A stretch of DNA of 64,000 bases from Lanius collurio. Its lineage: Eukaryota; Chordata; Aves; Passeriformes; Laniidae. The stretch lies in NCBI GenBank assembly GCA_020086605.1, contig JACBWW010000040.1, positions 5,884,142-5,948,141 of the forward strand, written 5' to 3'. A model generated the notes under the pieces. The model was not told where the DNA came from. It saw only the letters and a list, made by a program, of their open reading frames with translations, and did not search any database. Positions 11,001 to 22,200 of the stretch are shown here, piece after piece (within the stretch, counting starts at the first letter, position 1; the number at the start of each line of letters is the position of its first letter). The position numbers were made by a program, and so were the translations under genes.

Positions 11001-14000
11001 GAACTTGGGAAGTGACTGTCCTAGTCCCATTCATCATCCCCTGAGATGTTTGAAAATGTACTGAATGTTGCAGTAATACATAAAGATTCTAAAATACAAG
11101 TATTTAGCAAGACAGAGGTTCATTGTTTAGGGGTTTTTTTCCTTCTCTACATGGATAACTCCTTCAGCTTCCTCCTGGTAGCTCAGATCTCAATGGCTGC
11201 TCAGGGAAGAGGCACCAAGTGAGATGATCTAAGTGGCCATAAGTTGTTCTAAACTTTTCTAGCAGCTGTGGTTTTTGATTAGGTTGGTGCTGAGTTTGTG
11301 TGTTCTCTTTTTAGTTCCTCTTATCCTTGCCATTAATAAATGTGACAAACCTGAAGCTGATCCTGAAAGAGTAAAGAAGGAATTGCTGGCTCACGATGTG
11401 GTCTGTGAAGAGTTTGGAGGTGATGTTCAGGCTGTAAATATTTCTGCACTCAAGGTAAGATTGTGGTAGAAAAAATGATGATGTTCATGGGTGTCTAATA
11501 TGTGCAGAGAGATGCATTTTTATTTGGCAGCTGGAAAAAAAAATGCTTCTCTTCCTGGTATTAGATACCTTGCCATGAGCTCAGTGCAAGTGGTTCTTGC
11601 CACACTGAAATGTATTTTGAGGCTTAGACTGCCAGCAAGCAATAGTACCTCATTTTTCTTTTGGTAATTCAGTCCAACAGTTTTGTCTCTGATATCCTGA
11701 AGTCTTGCCTGGCTGTTAAACGTCATCACATTTCAGCGGGGGAGTTTGGCACTAAGGGTTCAACTTCTGATCTCACTTTTATTGGGCACTTCCTTTATTC
11801 TGTGTGGTTTTGTGTGGTTTTATGCAGGGGGAAAACCTGATGGTTTTGGCAGAGGCAACTGTTGCTCTGGCAGAGATGTTGGAACTGAAGGCAGATGCCA
11901 CGGGGCTGGTGGAGGGGACTGTCATTGAGTCTCGGAAAGACAAAGGGAAAGGGTGAGTCAGCTGCCACCTCTGCAGCTTCAGAGAAGCACTTTGTAACAA
12001 CACAGACACACTGGTCAGGGGACCTGTGCCTCAGTAAATAAAGCTGGAACACTTTCTTTGCAGTGTTTCTAACTAAAGCCTTGAAATACTACTCTGCAAC
12101 ACAAGAGGCTATAAACTGATGGGGCAAAATTCATCATATCCCTGAAATGAAATCTTGTAACAGGACATAGTTTAAAATGGTAGAATGTGTTTTTTAAAGT
12201 GTCATTTAAAAAGTTGGAATGATGAAGTTAGCAATCAATACATACAAAATTCTTGGCAAGTTTTGTGTAATGTGACATTCTACCCTTAAGTATCTTAGTC
12301 CATTTGCAGGTTCTGTGTGAATGAGGTGTGTTCTGCCCTCTTTAAAAATGAACTGAATTCTAGGGGGTTGTTGGGATTTCTTATTTGGGGTCGGTAGGGT
12401 TTTTTTTTTGGGGGGGTTCACTTAATGTGTAAAATCATCCTGTTACTGGGTTCACAAATGCCAGATTTTGGATTGATCTGCAGAAATGAAGAGTACAGTA
12501 CAGATTTTAGCATTTTTCGACTCAGTTAAAAATTTGGTGAGTGCTCTAGTAAATCATCACAGGAATATTCTGCCTGTGATGGATCACAAATCCATTCTGG
12601 TTACGTTGTGCCTACACTGACCGTGAAGACAGGGAGAAACATCACTTGCATTTTGTCTGTTATTTTTCTCCTCTGCTCTTCACTAGTCCACTCACCACAG
12701 CCATCATCCAGAGAGGAACTCTGAGGAAAGGCTGTGTTCTGGTTGCAGGGAAGACCTGGGCAAAAGTGCGTTTCCTGTTCGATGAGAATGGCAAAGCTGT
12801 GGATGCAGCCTCCCCAGGCATCCCTGTGGAAATCATGGGCTGGAAGGAATCCCCTTCAGCAGGAGATGAAATCCTTGAAGTAGAGTCTGAGGTACAGAAA
12901 GAACTCTTCAATGGAAAGTTCCCACTGCAGGAAGGTGGATGGGAAGGAGCTGGGTAACAAAATAAGTGAGAGCTTTAAATCACCTGGATAATCTCATGAA
13001 AGGTCAAGCATGGGGATTAGGGGACCTGAGCTAGATGCTCTAGAAGAGGAATGAGGGTTTGCATTTTGCCTCTTTCTTTTCCACCTTTCTCCTGCTGAAG
13101 TGTCCTCATCTCCATTGGAACAATCCAGTACTTCAGGAGATCAGTGTTTTAATTTGAGAAAGAGATAACCCTTGTCTGACAAAAAGAAAATGCATAAAAT
13201 ACATACTTGAAATAGGTGTTGTGAGGGCTGGAAAAACGCCACATGAAAGAATTAACAATAAATTCTCTTCTGCAATGCAGAGATACCATAAAAATAGGCC
13301 TTGAGTCATGTGGTAGCTTAGGAAGGAAAAGCTGTTGTCTCATTCTGTGCCATCTGTGCAGCAAAACCTATAGTTAAAAGTGAAGGAAAATGAGGAAAAT
13401 GAGCCTGTAGAGAAGATGCAAAAGGTTGGGGCTGCATTATTGCAGAGCATTCTGATGCAGTGCTTTAAAGGAAGTGTTTCTGTCTTCCTGCCCAGCAAAG
13501 GGCGCAGGAAGTTGTGGCTTGGAGGACCTATGTTGACCAACAAGAGAAGATGAAGAAGGATCTGGAAGTTATTGGAGCAAAGCAAAAGGAACACAGGCTG
13601 GAATATGAGAAGCAGCAGCAGAAGCTGGCCCACCTGACCTGGAGACAGAGGAAGGCAGTGCTGTACAAGGCCAATAAGCAAGTGATGTTCTCAAGGCCTA
13701 AGGAAAGAACAGAGATGGATGAAAACACACTGTCATTAATAGTTAAAGGTGCTGTCCCTGTGTGTTTGCTACTCCTTTGGTTTTGTGCTTCTCAAATGCT
13801 CAGTCTGAAACAGAGCTCTAAATTAAACACAGTTTCTGTTACCAAAAGTTTAATCAGTTTAAAACTGATTATTGAACTGCTCTCCTTAGAGCAGGGGCAT
13901 CAGAAAGCATCCAGGGGGCAGAAGGATGTGCTTCCAGCAGAGCCAGAGCAACAGGAAAACTTAACATGCCCACCTGACTTATCCAGGAACTCCTAAGTAT

Positions 14001-16388
14001 CCATACATATAAACCCTTATATAAACATATATATACACATATATAAAACCCTATATATAAATAATAAAAAATACAAGCTATAAGCATTTTGCTGATGCAA
14101 AATAGAGAGCAATTGTATATTAAAGTGGGACAAGAGGAACTTGGTTTAACCTCATTTAGTGATACTCAAGCAGTGACTGTAGTTGAAAACCTGCCAACTT
14201 GACCTGACAGTGACAGCAGATGTAGAGCCTCTGGCCCTACTGTATTTATCCAGTTTATTTTTGAATTAACAGACTTTTTGGATGAATTTTAAGATATTGC
14301 ACAAAATATAGTAAGAGTGACAAATGTCAAAAGACTTTCTGTTGCACAGTGTGGAGCTGACAATAGCTGTATGTCTCTTTGACTTACACAAAGTCAGCAG
14401 TACTTCCATTTATCCATGCAGGTGATGTGGATGGATCTGTTGAAGCTATTCTGAACATTCTGGACAGCTACGATTGTGAGGATGAATGTAAACTGGATAT
14501 TGTCTACTTTGGAATGGGAGATATCAGTGAAAATGATATCAGTCTTGCTGAAGCATTTGATGGTGTGTGTTTAAAAATCATTTTACAATTTTGGAATTAC
14601 TGACTTACTGAAATGGATAGGCCTCAGTCAGGTTCTCTTTTCTCAATAAAAATTAGCAGCATCAATAAGGTAAATTTACGTGAATCTTAAAAATGTTTCC
14701 TTGAGCCTCAGGCTGGTGCAGGAGGGGAGCCTGGAAGTCTCATGGAAATGGAAGGACTCTGGAAAAGCTGTTGCCGGAAATTCAGTTGTTAAGGTTAAAC
14801 TCTGACTCTTCAGTCAGGTTGCTTTATGATGCTCAGACAGGGCAAGGCTAGAAAAGCAGGTTAGAAAATCATTTCCTTTTGCTCAGGGAGACAACTGGAT
14901 CTAGGACTGAGTCAGTTGTTGCTGTTCATACCCCATAATTCCCACCTGCTGCAGAGGGTGGAGCCACTGCACCGGCCATAGCCCACAGGTGGGCAAGAAT
15001 CATTTAGAATTCACCTGTAGCTTTATTTGGACAGCCAAGTTGGTTTTCCAGCCCCCAAAAAGAGAAATCTGTGTCCTTTACATGAGCTGTGTGTGTTATT
15101 TTCTGCTTTGATACCTCCAGCTATGTCATCAGGGACTTTCTGTGGGCTTTTCTGGGCCATTTATTTTGGTAGGAGGTTTGTAGCAGTCCATGTGCCCTAG
15201 TGGGTAAGACAAACCGTCCCCCCTTAAAAGAGAAGCAGGAATAAAATGTACCCTGTGCTGCAAAATTCCACTTTAACTGTTCAAAGACTCATCTCTTGTA
15301 GTCATCACTTGACAGTTGTTTCATTTATCAGGTGTAATACTTGGATTCAATGTGAAAGCCAATGAAAGTATCAAAAAGCTGGCTGATAAAAAGGGAATAA
15401 AAATTAAACTTCACAACATTATCTACAAACTCATAGAAGACTTGAAGGATGAGCTGAACAGCAGGCTTCCCCCAGCTGTGGTGGAAAATACAATAGGTGA
15501 GTTTTCATTGACTGATACATTTTGCCTCAGAATGTGGCCTGAAGTTTATTCCCCAGAGAAGTGTTCCTCTTCTATCAACTATTCTATCAACTTGTATCAA
15601 ACCCTGTAACTGCTTTTCTATTTTGTTAAAATGCATGGCAAGTGAAAGGGATGAAGCCTGCTTCTACCTCATGCCAGTTCGTTATTCCTGTGGACTTGAA
15701 CTTCATTTTTTTCTTTTAGGAGAAGCTTCTGTTCTTGACACCTTCTCTGTCACAGTAGGAAAAAACAAAATTCCAGTGGCCGGATGCAGGGTGCACAAGG
15801 GGCTGCTGGACAGAAACAGGAAGTTTAAGCTAATCCGTAACAGGGATGTTATTTGGAAAGGTGAGTGGAATTGCCACAAAGCATGGATTTGTGTTTAGTA
15901 TCTTTAGACATTGCTAGTTCTTTGGGAAGTTAGTACAAAAGATCTAGAGCAATCCTGAATTCTGTCCAGGATGGAGAGGAAAGCCACCAAATGCTGGTGT
16001 ACTGTTCCCAGATCTTTTTCCAACCACCCACTCACTCTGGTAGGAAAGTGTCAAAAAGAGCTGATGTCTGACTGCCATTAACCCCAACACCCACAATCCC
16101 CAGGTTTTCCTGCTTTCCTTGTGTAGTCACAAAGTGAAACGTTAATTCTGCAGGAATGGCAAACCAAACCACTGCTCTGCTACTGGTGGCCTCTCTTTCA
16201 TGCATTTTCTCTTTGTAGGAAGTTTATCATCACTGAAGCACCATAAAGATGATGTTCAGGTAATAAAAACGGGAATGGATTGTGGATTGAGTTTGGACAA
16301 AAATCTGGAATTCAATATTGGAGACGAAATTATCTGTTATGAAGAAAAAGAAGTGCAACAGACAACTTCCTGGGACCCAGGATTTTAA
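8090..16388 (+). CDS. MTIF2: MTIF2, mitochondrial translation initiation factor IF-2
   Basis: Thirteen coding exons join in phase into 726 residues (human about 727): 8090-8314, 8800-8905, 9830-10001, 10184-10344, 10754-10930, 11315-11454, 11828-11952, 12687-12891, 13496-13748, 14422-14562, 15332-15496, 15720-15860, 16219-16388. All introns are GT-AG. The N-terminus ([13 protein letters not shown], Arg-rich, few acids) fits a mitochondrial presequence. A Lys-rich linker follows, then the GTPase domain: G1 GHVDHGKT (187-194), switch I region GITQHIG (212-218), G3 DTPGH (234-238), G4 NKCD (288-291) and G5 SAL (324-326). Next come the IF2 beta-barrel domain, a charged coiled-coil-like linker (about 438-510), and C-terminal domains with [10 protein letters not shown] and GMDCGLSL, ending SWDPGF. 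Family knowledge: the GTP-bound form places fMet-tRNA on the mitochondrial small subunit and drives subunit joining in the matrix. The ATG lies seven bases after the acceptor. No damage seen. Confidence 0.97.
12363..12416 (+). other. G-run cluster in an MTIF2 intron
   Basis: Five runs of three or more Gs (including five and seven in a row) occur within 54 bases of the sense strand of the intron 11953-12686. Spacers are 5 to 11 bases, marginal for a G-quadruplex. Observation only. Confidence 0.4.
14000..14070. repeat. AT-rich ATATA/ACATAT simple repeat in an MTIF2 intron
   Basis: Alternating ATATA, ATACAC and AAACCCTTATA-like units over about 70 bases within the intron after the 13496-13748 exon. 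Two AAACCCTATAT-like blocks recur. Confidence 0.65.
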
Positions 16389-17040
16389 AGACATTTTAAC
16401 ACATGAACACTAAAGGCCATACATTTTAACTCTTAACATTAAATGAACTTCCAGAGATGCACAGGAGCTGTTCTTTACATCAGAGCACTTCAGCTGTATT
16501 ATATATCTGAAATGTTCTGCTTTTCTATCATGTCAAGCAACCAGCTTCATTAGCGAAACATGGGATAAACCACCAGAGTAACTACAAGCACTTCAAGTGT
16601 GTAAAACTATCACGGTGAAATACTTCTGATGACAATCTCTGGGATCCATAACAGCTGAGCCATCTCTGCCCTCCCCTCCCAGTGCTGCTGTGCACTGTTT
16701 CAGGGTGTTGTCTGCATTTTGTCACCAGGACTCCCAGACCCCCTTCTCTAGCACTGACCCACTTACAGACCCAACTCTGGACCTCTGAATTTCCCATTCT
16801 TCCAGATCAGAACTGCCTCATGTTAAAGAGACCACACCTAAGATTAGCTCAGGTGTTGGTTTTTTTCTCTTACACCTGGTACCCAGTATTCTTTAAATCA
16901 AGTTGCTGCTGCAGTTTTATACCAAGTATTTCACCCTAGCTGGCAGGCAACACCCAGAGGTCCACAGGTTTTTCTCACTGAGGAGCAGAGAGGAAACACA
17001 GTGCCACAGAAATAAATCCTTAAACCGTAGAGAAGCTCAG
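16389..17040. other. Convergent spacer between MTIF2 and RPS27A 3' ends
   Basis: About 650 bases separate the MTIF2 stop from the RPS27A polyadenylation signal on the opposite strand. The left part should be MTIF2 3' UTR, with an ATTAAA at 16438-16443 as the best plus-strand signal. No other gene is visible. Confidence 0.6.
16438..16443 (+). promoter_or_regulatory. Possible MTIF2 polyadenylation signal (ATTAAA)
   Basis: ATTAAA, the commonest variant signal, lies 50 bases after the stop codon. No AATAAA was found on the plus strand before about 17005, so this is the likeliest proximal signal. Confidence 0.4.
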
Positions 17041-17043
17041 ATT

Positions 17044-17049
17044 TTTATT
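17044..17049 (-). promoter_or_regulatory. RPS27A polyadenylation signal (AATAAA)
   Basis: TTTATT on the plus strand reads AATAAA on the minus strand, 11 bases after the stop codon. The very short 3' UTR is typical of ribosomal protein genes. Confidence 0.75.
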
Positions 17050-17060
17050 GTCTGGTACAT

Positions 17061-18599
<1,539 letters not shown>

Positions 18600-18760
18600 G
18601 GCGAGGCGGGCGGGGGGGGCGCGGGGCACTGCGGGGCGGCTGGGCCGGAGCGCGGGCTGCCCGCGCTGCTCGCGGAATGGCGGCGGCGGCCCGAGAGAGC
18701 GCCGCGCCCGCACGCACGGGGTTTCCCTGCGCGCCGCGGGGGTAGAACGTGCGGAGCACT
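18600..18760 (-). promoter_or_regulatory. RPS27A CpG-island promoter with TOP-like and YY1-like elements
   Basis: Very GC-rich sequence directly upstream of the ATG; the island continues into intron 1 (to about 18330) and upstream to about 19050. On the minus strand a pyrimidine run CTCTCTCGG begins at 18699, a plausible 5' TOP start for a ribosomal protein mRNA. It is followed by GCCGCCATTC (plus 18675-18684), similar to a YY1 site, which commonly lies just downstream of ribosomal protein gene starts. The start site is inferred. Confidence 0.6.
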
Positions 18761-18763
18761 GAG

Positions 18764-18871
18764 ACTACGGCTCCCGGCATGCCCCGCCGCTGGCGGCCGC
18801 GCCCATGCCTGCTGGGAGGCGTAGTCCCGCCACTCCAGGTGTGGGCGGGAACTGCGGCTCCCACAGTGCAC
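18764..18871. promoter_or_regulatory. Cluster of three ZNF143/SBS-type motifs
   Basis: Three matches to the long ZNF143 (Staf) SBS element ACTACAANTCCCAGNATGC. They are ACTACGGCTCCCGGCATGC at 18764-18782 (plus), ACTACGCCTCCCAGCAGGC at 18825-18807 (minus), and a weaker ACTGCGGCTCCCACAGTGCA at 18851-18870 (plus). They lie about 165-270 bases upstream of the RPS27A ATG. Confidence 0.65.
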
Positions 18872-18927
18872 CACGGCGGCTGGCGTGAGGGGAGGAGGAG
18901 CCGTAGTGACGGAAGAGGCGGTGCCGC

Positions 18928-19045
18928 CATGAGGGGAGGAGGAAGAAGTCGCCATGAGGGGATGAGGCGGGGCTGTCATGAGGGGAGGAGTAGAAGTCGC
19001 CATGAGGGAAGGAGGCGGGGCCACCATGAGGGGGTGGGGTCGGGC
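18928..19045. repeat. 24-bp GC-rich minisatellite beside the RPS27A promoter
   Basis: CATGAGGG recurs at 18928, 18953, 18977, 19001 and 19025, a spacing of 25, 24, 24 and 24 bases. Alternate units resemble each other more (AGAAGTCGC ending versus AGGCGGGGC ending), suggesting growth by a 48-49-bp double unit. A degenerate relative (CGTGAGGGG) lies at 18884. Open reading through this block is a by-product of the repeat. Confidence 0.8.
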
Positions 19046-19133
19046 GGGGCGGGGCTGCCGTGGTATTTTAGCCCCCTGGCTCGGCTCTTCTGAGCTTTGT
19101 AGTGGCCGTCGGTTTTTCGAGTACCGGAGTCTC

Positions 19134-19265
19134 TGTCAAGGCCGGTTGGACATGACTTGGAGCAACCTTGTCTAAGGGAAGGTGTCTCTGTTCCTAGCAG
19201 GGGGTTGGAACTGGATGAGCTTTAAGGTCCTTTCCCACCCAAACCATTCTGGGATTCTGTGATTT
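19134..19265 (+). mobile_element. CR1 LINE 3' fragment, plus orientation
   Basis: It reads CAAGGCCGGTTGGA, then TTGGAGCAACCTTGTCTA, GGGTTGGAACTGGATGAG, CTTTAAGGTCC and AACCATTCTGGGATTCTGTG, the diagnostic CR1 tail. Heavily 5'-truncated. It sits about 535 bases upstream of the RPS27A ATG, right after the minisatellite. Confidence 0.88.
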
Positions 19266-22200
19266 TTTCGCGGCGTGCAGTCCCAGAATTCGATGTCCTG
19301 GTTCCTGAGGAGGCAGTTTAAACACGCCTCACAACTTTGCTCCCTGCAGGTTCCTCGAGACCATTTCCAGGTTTATATTTGGGCAAAGATTTTTTTAAGC
19401 TTGAAAAGCCGTATGTAAGTTGGGAGTAAAGGAGCCTTGAGTCACGATTTGGAAATTACTTTCTAGGTGTTTTTATGGTTCTGAGCCTAATATGGGAAAG
19501 GCTAAAGCAGAATTAGGACCTGCTTGCATAAATCAGTTGGGAGCATTTTCACAATTTCAATCCTCCTGTGTTTTGATCAGAAACCGAGAAAGTAATCTGT
19601 GTTGGGTTAGGATTATCTAAGGAGTGTTACATTATATACAATAATGCATTTCACAAGATAATAAATATTTTTCTGCTAAATGAGCACTTGACAGTATGTA
19701 AAAACTGGTTTGCTGTTTTTTTTTTTTTTCCTCTAGTTAGTATGAGCAGACCCGTTGTGACCTCTGTGTTGTTACAGAAATCGATAGATACATTTTCAGC
19801 TGTTTTTTGTACCCCTGTAAACACTGCAGCAGAGTCAGGGGCAATACAATGAATTCATTATCCCACGAATAACAATAGGGTTCATGCTTGAAAACCACTT
19901 TTTGTAACTTTATGAGAGTTTTCAAATGACAAAGGTGTCCTAAAGCACGAGAAAATCAACGTGACTAAAAAGACCTGTGACATTTATCCCACCTGCCCTC
20001 TATTAGCATAACGAGCCCTTCTGTGAAAGGGTTATTGCTGAAGTTCCTAAGGGATTCCTGCCTGCCTCTGTCTGCCTTTTTCAGACACTGAGATGGGAAA
20101 GGCCTAGAATAAATCAAAATTCATAGTTTTTGAGACAGATAGGAATAAGGGATACTGGCTCTGCTTTTAAGTCTTGAGTTGGATTGGTATTTTAAGACAC
20201 TAAAATGCTCAGCCCCCACTCCCTTGGTTTTCCACAGCTGTAAGTGCAAAGGACATTTAGTGCCCACCTAGAGAAAATATACTATATATACAATATATTT
20301 GGTGATGCAGCTGTACAAATAAGTCCTGGTTATCTTAGTTTTAAATAATATTGGTGATTACTTAATCTCAGATGAATTTAGAGAATGCTGCATAATGAAA
20401 AGTTTTTCTGCCTTTTCATCATCTTGAACAATGTTGCTTTGCTTTTGGGGCAGTTTTTTGTTATCTCAGAGCAGCACCGTGGAGCTTGCTCTATTATTTT
20501 CTCTATTCATTTTATTTTCATTCTACCATACATACCTACTAGATTAGAAGGTCCCAGAAAGTTGTTTTCCTGTTTGTTGTCTCTATATAAACCTCATATC
20601 CAAAAGTACATCCATGGTTAATGGAGTATGTTACTGTGTGCAAGGACATCCTCACTTCAGCCAAATGGGAATGTGAGGTGTTTATTGCCACAATCAAGAA
20701 GGGTTAAAGGAATGCAGTTTTTTTCTTCACAGGACATTAAAAGCTCTGGAATCTGAGCCCATCCCTCTGTAATACTATAGGAAAAGAGCAGTGGAGCTTG
20801 AACTAAATTAATAATGTTTAAAATACATGCAAAATGTGTTGCTTTAATTAAGACATTAATAATCTAGTTATCTCTGCCTTCTTTCATTTATATTTTTAAA
20901 TGTTTCCACTCTTGTTTTATTTTTATATTGCAGCTGCTAATGATTGTGTGAAACCTCACTAACGTGAAAACCTAAATTTAACTAATGCTGCGAAAGGTGT
21001 TTCATAAAAAATCATCTGCCTGAGGGTTTTTTTACGGTTTCTAAAAAGATTTCTCAGATTTTGAAAATATATTTTCAGTGTAGTAGCTTATAAAGTTTGT
21101 AACTGTTTGGTTTGGGGTTTTTTTTATGACTACTTTTTAAAGGCTTTAACAGTTTTGACTCTGACATCTGAATTGATGAGACGGTACTGGGGTTATCCTG
21201 CCCCGCCATGTTTTGTATTTCAGCTGTTCATGTCCCTGGTGAAACAGCTGAAGAGTTGCTTGGCTATTTGGAAAGGAAAGAAGAAATGTTTGTGTCCTGT
21301 GCTGTAGCAATTTGAAATATCACAGTTCACACCTCACACTGAATGCAGCCCTTCCAGAACACATTCTTTTGGTGACCCTTTTGGTGTTTATAAAAGTGCT
21401 GGTGTGGCAGCCATGCTCATTAAGTCTGTTTTTATCCTTTTTTGAGTTTTTTTTCTGTGGCCCCTTCCCTAAAGGAACTGAAATTGCAGAGCTCAGCTGT
21501 TCTGTGTGTTGTGAAAACTGACAAGTTAATCTTAAATGTATCTCTGTGTGTACAGATGAAAATGTCTGACTTGGGGTTTTACCAGAAGAATCCAGAGTCC
21601 TGGAAGGAACTGGGCATGAGATGCTGTTGGAAACCTCAGTAATGCAACGTTCTATTTCTTGGTGCTAAGATCTCATTGCTAATGTAATCCCTGGATATCA
21701 AACACACAAATTAGGTCATTAACTCATCTCCTATAGCCTACTGAGTAACTGCTACTCAAAAATAGCTCTCTCCTGTTTCTGGCCATTGATTAATTAGATT
21801 AGTTCTTCCCAAATCACAGGTGTTATATTTTCTGTAATTTCACTGAAAAAGACTGTATGTTTTAAGGACCTCCAGCCCCCTGAGATTTACTCATTACCTG
21901 CCAATGATAAAATGTGTCCCTTTCTTTCTTCTATGTTTTCTTTCTTAGACTGTTGTTGCTTAGTTAAGATACCATTTTTAATTCTTATTTTATTTCCTGG
22001 CCATATTTCAGATCATTTCATTGGATGATTTTCAGGTGACCATGTCTTCTAGTGTTTTTGTCATTCTAGGACATTTCTATTTACAGGAAAAAGTGTTATT
22101 CATGTCTATGTTTTCAAGTAAAAGGTTAGATTTTAATTTCACCACTAGCTTTTACACAGCTTGACTGGCTAATCAGTCAAGATCATTGTAGGGCTTTATG

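Noticed and set aside
13749..13996. Continuation of the MTIF2 reading frame past 13748.
   Set aside because: This is read-through of an intron after a GT donor. The next conserved MTIF2 residues ([10 protein letters not shown]) are encoded from 14422, and splicing restores the phase.
18928..19045. Regularly spaced repeats, considered as a CRISPR-like array.
   Set aside because: Units are directly adjacent and degenerate with no unique spacers, and the DNA is eukaryotic; it is a minisatellite.
18749..19093. Plus-strand open frame of 114 codons upstream of RPS27A.
   Set aside because: It runs through the CpG island and the 24-bp minisatellite; the repeat phase and low stop-codon density of GC-rich DNA explain it.
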